NCBI GenBank assembly: GCA_016946835.1
Contig: JACVTC010000059.1
Span: 800,001-830,000, forward strand
Source: Neocallimastix lanati (nom. inval.)
Taxonomy: Eukaryota > Neocallimastigomycota > Neocallimastigomycetes > Neocallimastigales > Neocallimastigaceae
Direction: 5' to 3'
DNA length: 30,000 nucleotides
Both the position numbers and the translations under genes were made by a program. Shown here piece after piece: positions 10,352-26,851 of this stretch. The notes under the pieces are model-generated. The model was given only the letters and a program-made list of their open reading frames with translations, did not search any database and was not told the origin of the DNA. The first letter of the stretch is position 1. Each line of letters begins with the position of its first letter.

Positions 10352-12103
10352 ATGTTATCAAATGAATTTCCTATTAAAAGAGGTGTTCGTCAAGGTTGTC
10401 CTTTATCTCCAATTTTATTCAATTTATTCATCAATGATATACTAAATGACTGTGAAAAGTATGGTGTTAATGTTGGAAGAAAAAAGTGTTGTGGTGGACT
10501 CTTTGCTGATGATGTTGTTCTCATTGCTCCAAATGCAAAAAATTTAGAAAAATTATTAAAAAAGGTACATAAATGGGCTAATTTAAATGAAATGACTTTT
10601 GGTATTGAAAAGTGTGCAACTATGGTTATAAAACCAATGAACTTCCAACCTCCTCCAAACTACAGTGATCCAACCTTCTATTTAGGAAAGAATGATATTC
10701 CTAAAGTTTCTAGTTATGTCTATCTTGGTATTCCTTTTTCAGATGATCTCCTACTAGAACACATTATATCTCACATGCATTTTAAAGTTAGAAAATCCCT
10801 TCTTTCATTTACACGTTTCTTTTCAAATAAACTTATTCCTATTGTATACAAGAAAAAAGTTCTTCAATCCTTTGTTATTAGTAAAGTAATTTATTATTCT
10901 CCTTTACTTGGTTCAAACAAATCTAGAACGGCTAGAATTCAAACATTAATTAATACTGGTCTATTTTGGTGTATCGGTTCCTTCTCTAAAAATGGTAAAA
11001 CAAATACAGAAAACAATGACTATATTAGACATAATTCAACAATGAGTACTTATGCTTTATCTCGAGATCTAAGCATTCCTCCTATTGCTGGTATCTGCGC
11101 AGCCTTACAGATTAAATCATTTGCAAAATGGAGTAAATCAAACTGTATCATAAAGGATCTTATTAAATCTATTCCCAAAATGCCTTATTATTCCTGGACT
11201 AAAGAATCTAGAACACTATATAAAAAAATCAAAAAATATAAATGTGTAAAATATGACGATATTATAGAACGTTACTGGAAATCAGTTTCCAGATTTCAAG
11301 GTATTAAAGGTCAAAACTACGATAGTAACAAGTTCTCAAACAATAAAGCTATAATAATGCTTAGCTTAAAATATCCCCAATTCAACTTAGGGTTTTCGTG
11401 GATTATACGTTTACGCTGTGGTTATAAATACAATACTACTATTGCTATTAGAATGGGTAGAGTTTCAGAAGATTGTCCAAAGTCCTGCCCATGTTGTGGT
11501 GAAGGTAATCAATCTTTTGAACATTGGATTTTTAAATGCGATGCTCTTGCATCTTTTAGATGGAATTCTTTAAATTTCATCGATGATCTCTATGTTTTAT
11601 TCCTTAGGAAGATTAGAGTGTTTAATCCTCTTTCTTCCTATGACTCTATTTCTGATTTTGAAGATTATATCAATCATTATATATACTTGTTCCTTCTTGG
11701 TGGGACTTTAGTTTTAAATGAACTACATTTCGATAGTGGGGAACAGAGACATTTAAATGAACTACTTTTCAAAGGTTCATCTGAGTCACCTGTTCCAAAA
11801 ATTGTGGGCTTGGCGGAATTCTTAACAAATGCAATACCTATCATAAGTAGTTCGTTTGAGCTATTATTTGATAGGTATTGCAAAATATCAAACTTAACCA
11901 AGAGCGTCGACGTCGTACTGATAAGGCATAATGAAAATACAGGATTATCATCTATTACTACGAAGGGTGATTCTCGCCCTAGTAGCTCAATAAATGATGA
12001 ATCCGGGGAGAGTTTAGTGGACACCACACTATCTATTTTAAGGATGTTACTTCTAAATTTTATTTCTTTTTTATTTGATAGGAAGGGTAAAATTCCCGCA
12101 TAG
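10352..12103 (+). CDS. Reverse transcriptase C-terminal part and zinc-finger tail, LINE copy A
   Basis: An open frame of 583 residues from the first internal Met, although the frame is open from the element's truncated 5' end at 10320. In a complete element this protein copies the element's RNA at a nicked chromosomal target. Visible RT blocks are RGVRQGCPLSPILFN near residue 10, the catalytic GGLFADDVVLI near residue 48, TFGIEKC (about 80) and the thumb-edge YLGIPFSDD (about 123). Residues about 375-392 form a Cys/His motif, CPCCGEGNQSFEHWIFKC (C-x2-C-x8-H-x4-C), like the zinc-binding tail of many LINE polymerases. Blocks upstream of the GCPLSP motif, including the first catalytic Asp, are absent through 5' truncation. 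The C-terminal 20 residues differ from copy B because of a 2-nt indel near 12040, so the native end is uncertain. The Met at 10352 is only an internal Met, not a natural start. Confidence 0.9.
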   Translation: MLSNEFPIKRGVRQGCPLSPILFNLFINDILNDCEKYGVNVGRKKCCGGLFADDVVLIAPNAKNLEKLLKKVHKWANLNEMTFGIEKCATMVIKPMNFQPPPNYSDPTFYLGKNDIPKVSSYVYLGIPFSDDLLLEHIISHMHFKVRKSLLSFTRFFSNKLIPIVYKKKVLQSFVISKVIYYSPLLGSNKSRTARIQTLINTGLFWCIGSFSKNGKTNTENNDYIRHNSTMSTYALSRDLSIPPIAGICAALQIKSFAKWSKSNCIIKDLIKSIPKMPYYSWTKESRTLYKKIKKYKCVKYDDIIERYWKSVSRFQGIKGQNYDSNKFSNNKAIIMLSLKYPQFNLGFSWIIRLRCGYKYNTTIAIRMGRVSEDCPKSCPCCGEGNQSFEHWIFKCDALASFRWNSLNFIDDLYVLFLRKIRVFNPLSSYDSISDFEDYINHYIYLFLLGGTLVLNELHFDSGEQRHLNELLFKGSSESPVPKIVGLAEFLTNAIPIISSSFELLFDRYCKISNLTKSVDVVLIRHNENTGLSSITTKGDSRPSSSINDESGESLVDTTLSILRMLLLNFISFLFDRKGKIPA

Positions 12104-12113
12104 TACAACTTGC

Positions 12114-12133
12114 CGAAATACATAGTATTTTCG
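12114..12133 (+). other. Conserved 3'-UTR hairpin of the LINE family, copy A
   Basis: CGAAATACATAGTATTTTCG forms a nearly perfect stem (CGAAATAC against GTATTTTCG, with one bulged or shifted base) just after the stop codon. The same 20 bases occur in copy B at 15091-15110. Several LINE families use a 3' stem-loop for recognition of their own RNA by the RT; that role is inferred here. Confidence 0.55.
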
Positions 12134-12258
12134 AGCTTTTTTATTTTTTATTTTTTATTTTTTAATTTTTTATTTTTAATTTCTAATGTACTTTTCACCT
12201 ACATGTATTTTTTAAAATAAAATTTAATAAAGTTTTTGGAAGTGTATTCTCTTCCCTG

Positions 12259-12289
<31 letters not shown>

Positions 12290-12293
<4 letters not shown>

Positions 12294-12303
12294 ATAATAT
12301 ATA
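12290..12303 (+). repeat. Target-site duplication of LINE copy A, right
   Basis: Exact second copy of the 14-mer at 10306-10319, directly abutting the poly(A) tail. Confidence 0.85.
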
Positions 12304-12315
12304 ATATTTTATTTC

Positions 12316-15058
12316 ATGTATTTTATTTGTTTTAACTGTGAAAATGTTGATAATTACCTTGAACAATTTAATAAATATGAAAAACTTTGCAAATTAATCA
12401 AGAAAACAAAGAGCAAATTTCGTTCTGCTAGATTTAAAGCTAATATAGTAAAAATTGGTAATTATTTTTTGAATAAAAATTTCAAAAATGGATGGAGATG
12501 TTTAAAAAAAATGGCTAAACCATCGTATTCATCTACTTCCCCTACTTGCATAAAATCTAAATTTGGTCTAGATATTATCTCTCCTACTAAACAATTAGAT
12601 AGATGGACTGAATATTATAAAGATCTAGCTTCTGATCCCTCAGGTCACAGCCTTAATCGTAACTTCTGGATCCATGCTTTAAGGAATATTAGTCTTAGAT
12701 CCTCTACCTGGAATATTAACGATCCCATTATGATTGACGATATTAAAAAAACTATTTCATCTATGAAAAACAACAAAGCACCCGGTCCCGATGGTATCCC
12801 GATTGAATTCTACAAAGCTCTGTTTTGCAATGAAGAATAACTAGAAACACATCCTGCTGCTGGAAAGTGTCTTAAATTGATTTTTAATAAAATATGGAAT
12901 GGGTCTTTTCCTAAAAAATGGAACTCAGCTTCTATTGTATCAATCCCTAAGAAAGGTGACCTATCAGATTGTAGTAATTATCGAGGTATTTCTCTCATTA
13001 ATGTTGGACTGAAAATCATTTCAAAAATTATAACAGATAGAATATCTACTTACGCACTCTCACACAATTTCATTAGACCTGAACAATTTGGTTTTCGCAA
13101 CCGTGAAGAATGCATTAATTTATTCATTTCAGTTAGAGAAATTTGCCAAAGAAGAAAATTTCAAGGAAAATTCACATATTTAGCCTTTTTAGATCTTAAA
13201 AAAGCTTATGATTCAGTTCCTATTTTTAACATTCTTACTAAATTATATCGTTATGGAGTACGTGGTAAATGTTTTGATTTTCTATGTAATTTATATACTT
13301 CATCTAAAGCTCGTGCTCGATTTGCTTCAATGTTATCAAATGAATTTCCTATTAAAAGAGGTGTTCGTCAAGGTTGTCCATTATCTCCGATCTTATTCAA
13401 TTTATACATCAATGATATATTAAATGACTGTGAAAAGTATGGTGTTAATATTGGAAGAAAAAAGTGTTGTGGTGGACTCTTTGCTGATGATGTTGTTCTC
13501 ATTGCTCCAAGTGCAAAAAATTTAGAAAAATTACTAAAAAAAGGTACATAGATGGGCTAATTTAAATGAAATGACTTTTGGTATTGAGAAATGTGCAACT
13601 ATGGTTATAAAACCAATGAACTTCCAATCTCCTCCAAACTATAGTGACCCAACCTTCTATTTAGGAATGAATGCTATTCCTAAAGTTTCTAGTTATATCT
13701 ATCTTGGTATTCCTTTCTCTGATGATCTCTTACTAGAACACATTATATCTCACATGCATTTTAAAGTTAGAAAATCCCTTCTTTCATTTACACATATCTT
13801 CTCAAATAAACTTATCCCTATTGCATACAAGAAAAAAGTTCTTCAATCCTTTGTTATTAGTAAAGTAATCTATTATTCTCCTTTACTTGGTTCAAACAAA
13901 TCTAGAATGGCCAGAATTCAGACATTAATTAATACTGGTCTATTTTGGTGTATCGGCTTCTTCTCTAAAAATGGTAAAACAAGTTCAGAAGACAATGACT
14001 ATATTAGACATAATTCTACTATGAGTACTTATGCTCTATCGCGAGATCTAAGCATTCCTCCTATTGCTGGTATCTGCGCAGCCTTACAGATTAAATCATT
14101 TGCAAAATGGAGTAAATCAAACTGTATTATAAAGGATCTTATTAAATCTATTCCCAAAATGCATCATTATTCCTGGACTAAAGAATCAAGAACACTGTAT
14201 AAAAAAATCAAAAAATATAAATGTGAAAAATATGACGATATTTTAGAACGTTACTGGAAATCAGTTTCCAAATTTCAAGGTATTAAAGGTTAAAATTACG
14301 ATTGTAATAAGTTCTCAAACAATAAAGCTATAATTATGCTTAGCTTAAAATATCCCCAATTCAACTTAGGGTTTTCGTGGATTATACGTTTACGCTGTGG
14401 TTATAAATACAATACTACTATTGCTATTAGAATGGGTAGAGTTTCAGAAGATTGTCCCAAGTATTGCCCCTGTTGTGGCGAAGATAAACAATCTTTTGAA
14501 CATTGGATTTTTAAATGCGATGCTCTTGCATCTTTTAGATGGAATTCTTTAAATTTCATCGATGATCTCTATGTTTTATTCCTTAGGAAGATTAGAGCGT
14601 TTAATCCTCTTTCTTCCTATGACTCTATTTCTAATTTTGAAGATTATATCAATCATTATATATACTTGTTCCTTCTTGGTGGAACTTTAGTTTTAAATGA
14701 GCTACATTTCGATAGTGGGGAACAGAGACAATTAAATGAACTACTTTTCAAAGGTTCATCTGAGTCACCTGTTCCAAAAATTGTGGGCTTCTCGGAATTC
14801 TTAACAAGTGCAATACCTATCATACGTAGTTCGTTTGAGCTATTATTTGATAGGTATTGCAAAATACCAAACTTATCCAAGAGCGTCGACGTCGTACTGA
14901 TAAGGCATAATGATAATACAGGATCGTCATCTATTTCTACGAAGGATGAATCTTGCCCTAGTAGTTCAATAAATGATGAATCCGGGGAGAGTTTAGTGGA
15001 CACCACACTATCTATTTTAGATGTTATTTCTAGGTTTTATTTCTTTTTTATTTGTTAG
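12316..15058 (+). pseudogene. LINE ORF2-like polyprotein (RT plus zinc-finger tail), broken, copy B
   Basis: The frame encodes the linker (WTEYYKDLASDP), then RT blocks in order: NNKAPGPDGIPIEFY (about 12769), SNYRGISLINVGLK (12973), EQFGFRNREEC (13081), the catalytic TYLAFLDLKKAYDSVP (about 13175), GVRQGCPLSPILFNLYIND (13363), GGLFADDVVLIAP (13470), TFGIEKC (13574) and YLGIPFSDD (about 13700). The Cys/His tail is CPCCGEDKQSFEHWIFKC at about 14465. Three lesions are visible: an in-frame TAA at 12838-12840; a +1 frameshift in an A-run at 13536-13542 (seven A against six in copy A); and a TAA at 14291-14293 where copy A has CAA. A fourth difference, a 2-nt indel near 15020, changes the C-terminus relative to copy A. 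The copy is therefore dead as written. Its family within LINEs (L1/Tx1-like or other) cannot be fixed without the endonuclease. Confidence 0.92.
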
Positions 15059-15090
15059 GAAGGGAAAAATTCCCGCATAGTACTACTTGC

Positions 15091-15110
15091 CGAAATACAT
15101 AGTATTTTCG
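15091..15110 (+). other. Conserved 3'-UTR hairpin of the LINE family, copy B
   Basis: Identical to the hairpin-forming 20-mer of copy A, in the same position after the ORF and before the T-rich 3' UTR. Confidence 0.55.
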
Positions 15111-15229
15111 AGCTTTTTTATTTTTTTATTTTTTAAATTTTTTATTTTTAATTTCAAATGTACTTTTCACTTACATGTATTTTTTTTTAATAAAATTAAT
15201 AAAATTATGGAAGTGTATTCTCTTCCCTG

Positions 15230-15297
<68 letters not shown>

Positions 15298-15314
15298 GAA
15301 TATGAAAATTTTAT

Positions 15315-15445
15315 AAACAGGTTTTTTATGTATTCTTTCTTGATGGAATTTCAGCTTTAGATGTGCTACAATTTGATACTGGGGAACGGGGACATTTAAG
15401 TGTTCCGTGAAAGTTTCAAGATTTCTTAATAATAGTTATCTTACC
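15315..15445 (+). pseudogene. Decayed LINE fragment (right relic)
   Basis: Aligns by eye to copy A 11675-11850. TTCTTGATGGAATTTCAG matches TTCTTGGTGGGACTTTAG; GATACTGGGGAACGGGGACA matches GATAGTGGGGAACAGAGACA; then TTTAAGTG and a weaker TTCTTAATAA block follow. It carries many substitutions and stops. It begins almost directly after the poly(A) tail of copy B. With the left relic it looks like the far side of an older interrupted element. Confidence 0.75.
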
Positions 15446-15655
15446 TTTTATCTATCGAGTCAAGTGTTACCTAAAATAAATTGCTATACATACCGTTTTT
15501 AAATGTAACTTTGAAAATGAAAGAAAATTAATAAACTTTAAAAATAATATAAGAAAAAACAATAATACATTATAGATGTAAATAAAAATAAAATCGATTA
15601 AAAAAAATTAATAAATTTGAATAAAATTAAATTTAAGACAGACTAATGTATAATA
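15446..15655. other. AT-rich spacer before the TAAAA satellite
   Basis: No gene seen. The first 60 bases are mildly less AT-rich (TATCGAGTCAAGTGTTACC) and could be the tail of the decayed LINE relic. Confidence 0.5.
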
Positions 15656-17599
15656 TAATAAAATAAAATAAAATAAAATAAAATAAAATAAAATAAAATA
15701 AATAGTAGAATATAAATATAAGTACAGATTGAATAAAATAAAATAAAATAAATAGTAGAATATAAATATAAGTACAGATTGAATAAAATAAAATAAAATA
15801 AAATAAAATAAATAGTAGAATATAAATATAAGTACAGATTGAATAAAATAAAATAAAATAAAATAAAATAAAATAAAATAAATAGTAGAATATGAATTTA
15901 AAGTACAGATTGAATAAAATAAAATAAAATAAAATAAAATAAATAGTAGAATATGAATTTAAAGTACAGATTGAATAAAATAAAATAAAATAAAATAAAA
16001 TAAAATAAAATAAAATAAAATAAAATAAAATAAATAGTAGAATATAAATATAAGTACAGATTGAATAAAATAAAATAAAATAAAATAAAATAAAATAAAA
16101 TAAAATAAAATAAAATAAAATAAAATAAAATAAAATAAAATAAAATAAAATAAAATAAAATAAAATAAAATAAAATAAAATAAAATAAAATAAAATAAAA
16201 TAAAATAAAATAAAATAAAATAAAATAAAATAAAATAAAATAAAATAAAATAAATAGTAGAATATGAATATAAAGTACAGATTGAATAAAATAAAATAAA
16301 ATAAAATAAAATAAATAGTAGAATATGAATTTAAAGTACAGATTGAATAAAATAAAATAAAATAAAATAAAATAAAATAAAATAAAATAAAATAAAATAA
16401 AATAAAATAAAATAAAATAAAATAAAATAAAATAAAATAAAATAAAATAAAATAAAATAAAATAAAATAAAATAAAATAAAATAAAATAAAATAAAATAA
16501 AATAAAATAAAATAAAATAAAATAAAATAAAATAAAATAAAATAAAATAAAATAAAATAAAATAAAATAAAATAAAATAAAATAAAATAAAATAAAATAA
16601 AATAAAATAAAATAAAATAAAATAAAATAAAATAAAATAAAATAAAATAAAATAAAATAAAATAAAATAAAATAAAATAAAATAAAATAAAATAAAATAA
16701 AATAAAATAAAATAAAATAAAATAAAATAAAATAAAATAAAATAAAATAAAATAAAATAAAATAAAATAAAATAAAATAAAATAAAATAAAATAAAAAGT
16801 AGAATATTAAATAAGAAAGTACAGATTGAATAAAATAAAATAAAATAAAATAAAATAAAATAAAAAGTAGAATATGAATTTAAAGTACAGATTGAATAAA
16901 ATAAAATAAAATAAAATAAAATAAAATAAAATAAAATAAAATAAAATAAAATAAATAGTAGAAATATTAATATAAAGTACAGATTGAATAAAATAAAATA
17001 AAATAAAATAAAATAAAATAAAATAAAATAAAATAAAATAAAATAAAATAAAATAAAATAAAATAAAATAAAATAAAATAAAATAAAATAAAAAGTAGAA
17101 TATTAAATAAGAAAGTACAGATTGAATAAAATAAAATAAAATAAAAAGTAGAATATTAAATAAGAAAGTACAGATTGAATAAAATAAAATAAAATAAAAT
17201 AAAATAAATAAAATAAAATAAAATAAAATAAAATAAAATAAAATAAAATAAAATAAAATAAAATAAAATAAAATAAAATAAAATAAAATAAAATAAAATA
17301 AAATAAAATAAAATAAAATAAAATAAAATAAAATAAAATAAAATAAAATAAAATAAAATAAAATAAAATAAAATAAAATAAAATAAAATAAAATAAAATA
17401 AAATAAAATAAAATAAAATAAAATAAAATAAAATAAAATAAAATAAAATAAAATAAATAAATAAAATAAAATAAAATAAAATAAAATAAAATAAAATAAA
17501 ATAAAATAAAATAAAATAAAATAAAATAAATAAATAAAATAAAATAAAATAAAATAAAATAAAATAAAATAAAATAAAATAAAATAAAATAAAATAAAA
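15656..17599. repeat. TAAAA pentanucleotide satellite with conserved interspersed spacer, array 1
   Basis: About 1.94 kb of TAAAA repeats (read on the plus strand) broken into blocks by 13 copies of a spacer of about 30 nt, which begins GTAGAATATGAAT or a close variant and ends AAGTACAGATTGAAT. Spacers lie near 15705, 15755, 15815, 15885, 15945, 16035, 16255, 16315, 16798, 16866, 16955, 17094 and 17147. Variants fall into sub-types (ATATAAATATAAG, ATATGAATTTAAAG, ATATTAAATAAGAAAG, AATATTAATATAAAG), and neighbouring spacers often share a sub-type, as expected from local duplication. The longest uninterrupted block is about 455 bp (16343-16797). A few TAAA slips occur (near 17206, 17456 and 17528). 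The minus strand is free of stop codons over long stretches, producing meaningless Phe/Ile/Leu/Tyr frames. Confidence 0.97.
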
Positions 17600-18870
17600 A
17601 TATTTTCATGAAATACTAACTGCAAATAAGATATAAATAAATACTTTAGAAAAAGTTAATAATAAAGATTTATAAAGCTTTATGCTATTAAAAATAACAT
17701 TCTCTATTTAGATAATTTTAAATTTAATACCTTAAAGGGTAGAAGTTATGTCTTAAGGGGAAAGATAAATGATAAAAATAATATTTAAAAATTGAATATA
17801 ATTATAAAATTTGAATTTTAAAAATAATTAAATAATAAAATAATTGTTAGAATATGTAAAATATATGAGAAATAAGTTTCAAATGTATTGAAGCATTAAC
17901 TGTAAAATAAATAATGTATAAGCCACAATATATTAATATAAAAGCATTTAATTTAGAATAATTAAAGTGCTAGTTTTTATCATAAAATAATTAATAAAAT
18001 TGACATAATTATAAACCATAAATTTCTGACTCTTAACAATAATAACATAATATATTTTTAACACGTTAAATAATGAAAATATTTAATATTTTAAATACAA
18101 AAAAATATAATAATTAAATTAAAATAATAAAAATATAAACAATAATTGTTTAATTTATTGTTTAATTACTTATTTAATTGTTTATTATTAATAATGTAAT
18201 TTTTTGTTTATAAACATGCTATAAATATAAAAAGGATATAAAAATAACATTTTAAAAATCGTTACCAATTTACCATAAAAATTAGATAATAATAATTAAT
18301 AATAATTTTAATATTTAAAATACATAACAAGATTTATTAAGTAAATATTTTCTAAATTTTAAAATTTTGAGATTTCTGTTAAGGACTGGGTTGACACAAA
18401 AAATCAAAAAAAAAAAAAGTTTTATTAAAAAATGTTAATACATAAAAATTAATATAATTATTATTATTAATTACTTAATGTAATATTTATTAATAGTAAC
18501 TACTTTCAGTTTAATCAAGTTATCTCGGAATGTGGCTTCATATGAAATATGCAGTAGTTAAAAGAATCATTTATGTAAAATAAATATTTAATATTTTTTG
18601 TTAAAATAATATTTTAAAACATTTGATTTTAGAGATATATTTTAATAATTTTTGTTAAAATAATAATTAATAATATTTAATTTTAAAGATATATATTTAT
18701 ATTTCTAATTTATAATAATTTGTTCTGTTCTTATATTTGTTTCCCTATTTCGTTTTTTAGATTTTTTTCCTTTTTTTAATAGTTAAAAATAAAATATATT
18801 TAATATTTTATAAATTTATTATTTATTTATTAATTTATTTATAATTATTTAAAAAAAAAAAAAATAAAAA
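17600..18870. other. AT-rich spacer
   Basis: No recognisable gene. Slightly more complex sequence occurs at 18365-18400 and 18525-18570 (TTATCTCGGAATGTGGCTTC), without a frame long enough to interpret. Confidence 0.6.
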
Positions 18871-19371
18871 TGTGGGATGTTAAATTACGAATTAAATTTT
18901 ATTTATAAGTCACATTCCAAAATTCAATACATTCTCTTAACACTACCACTATTAGGATCATATCACCTTTACTACTTCTTATGCTACTTCAAAGAATACC
19001 AATATGCCTGATACTTTAAATATGTAAAAAAAGCCATTCAGTTTAAATAATTAACTCTTTAAGCTATTATCTTATTTTATCAAACCATTCTTTTGGATAT
19101 TATTAATCAAAAGAAACCACTAATCTATATAGGCTCACTACAATTTGAGTTACTTCTCTTTGAAAATTTTTAACAAATATGTTACTATCATACCATTTAT
19201 TTATAAGAATTAATTTAAAGTCTCCTATATTAGGCATCCTACTATTCTAATGAATTAATAAACTAACAAAGCCACTATAAATAAACACTCTAATTTTTAT
19301 GCCGCTTATTGGTTTCTCTACTTATTGTTAATTATTGGAATTATCTTATTATTATCGAGCTGCTACGAGCC
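18871..19371 (-). pseudogene. Coding-like but broken relic, identity unknown
   Basis: This 500-bp block has visibly more C and G than its flanks and few homopolymers. Read on the minus strand it shows one 44-residue frame from a Met at about 19227 (MPNIGDFKLILINKWYDSN, continuing to a stop near 19105), and further in-frame pieces (YPKEWFDKIR, STOP-interrupted) downstream. Charged and hydrophobic residues mix as in a real protein rather than the Ile/Lys/Asn strings of background DNA. The helical look followed by KEW resembles a retrotransposon gag remnant, but I cannot identify it. The left edge starts TGTGGGATGT and an ACATTCCA lies 40 nt on, a weak resemblance to LTR ends. Confidence 0.35.
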
Positions 19372-19746
<375 letters not shown>

Positions 19747-19815
19747 ATTTTTATCATTTATTATTCTATATATGAATATGTTAAAGTTCAACATAATATT
19801 TAAACTTTTGTATAT

Positions 19816-19845
19816 TAAAGTATTATAAATATTTATAATACTTTA
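19816..19845. repeat. 30-bp perfect palindrome
   Basis: The sequence from 19816 to 19845 (half-site TAAAGTATTATAAAT) is identical to its own reverse complement with no spacer. It may act as a cruciform or the symmetric binding site of a dimer, but in AT-rich DNA chance formation is easier than usual. Confidence 0.9.
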
Positions 19846-20325
19846 TTATGTAATAATTTGCATGTAAAATATAAAAGAAAATTTTTTTTTTATAAAATTA
19901 ATATTTTGAGTCATTCTAAATATTTTATTAAATCATATAAATTAATAAATAATAAATAAAATTTAATTGAATAATAATACATTTTGCAGTGCACACATCA
20001 CATTTTATATTGACTCCTTAACAGAATAAAATTATATATATATATATATATATATATTTATTTATTTATTTATTTTTAATTTTATCATTTTATAAAATAA
20101 TATTATTTTTTCTTTATTATAATTTTATTAATTTTAATGATAACTTATTTTGTTTATTTATATATAATTTATTATAAAGTGCATTTTAAATTTTAACTAA
20201 ATTTATATAATTTATATAATATTTATAATATTAATATTTTAATTTAATTTTTCTAATTTTTATTTTTATTTATATTCTTTTTTTTTTTTTTTTTTTAATA
20301 TCAATCTATCTATTTAGTTATTTAT

Positions 20326-26548
<6,223 letters not shown>

Positions 26549-26812
26549 TTTCTATATGAACTTAATAAGTAAATTGTTGTTTAATAATATCATTAATATA
26601 ATATTTTTGAATAATCATTATGAATAGTATAAATATATACAAAAATCAATATAGATAAAAATAAACAAATTAAATACTGAAATATATACTGCTTTTAATA
26701 TATAAATATAAAATATATATAAATAAAATAAATAAAAATAATAAAAGTAAATTTCTAATTAATGTGCTTATTACTATTGTCATTATAGAAATTTATATGA
26801 ATATCATCTAAT

Positions 26813-26851
<39 letters not shown>

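Larger units (their letters stand above)
10320..12289 (+). mobile_element. LINE-type non-LTR retrotransposon, copy A (5' truncated)
   Basis: The copy starts inside the reverse-transcriptase domain (CTTCATCTAAAGC, equal to position 13299 of copy B), keeps the rest of the ORF, a short 3' UTR and a 28-base poly(A) tail at 12262-12289, and is flanked by an exact 14-bp duplication. The 3' UTR shares GCCGAAATACATAGTATTTT and the terminal CCCTGTCT with copy B. By eye copies A and B are about 95% alike over their shared 2 kb. The fingers region and catalytic Asp motif of the RT are missing, so this copy cannot be autonomous. Confidence 0.93.
12304..15292 (+). mobile_element. LINE-type non-LTR retrotransposon, copy B (longer, degraded)
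   Basis: Copy B reaches further 5' than copy A. It includes the linker before the RT and the whole RT domain, but no apurinic-like endonuclease sequence is visible upstream, so it is also 5' truncated. Its exact 5' edge is unclear, somewhere between 12304 and about 12350. It ends in the same 3' UTR as copy A and a 60-base poly(A) at 15233-15292. No convincing target-site duplication was found: sequence after the tail (TTTTAGAATATGAAAATTTT) has only weak resemblance to 12330-12350. Confidence 0.9.

Noticed and set aside
11677-12123. Minus-strand frame antisense to the LINE ORF (148 residues; also 14656-15006)
   Set aside because: Shadow of the plus-strand retrotransposon ORF, which carries recognisable RT and zinc-finger motifs.
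12290-15315. Target-site duplication for LINE copy B
   Set aside because: Sequence after the 15292 tail resembles 12330-12350 only loosely, with several mismatches.
15656-17599. CRISPR-like array (repeat blocks with spacers)
   Set aside because: Here the interspersed element is conserved and the repeat is a 5-mer of variable block length, the reverse of a CRISPR; the genome is eukaryotic and no cas genes are present.
16807-17625. Long minus-strand open frame (272 residues) of Phe/Ile/Leu/Tyr repeats, and a 168-residue one overlapping it
   Set aside because: The TTTTA repeat has no stop codon in any frame, so open frames are automatic. No start context, composition or homology supports a protein.
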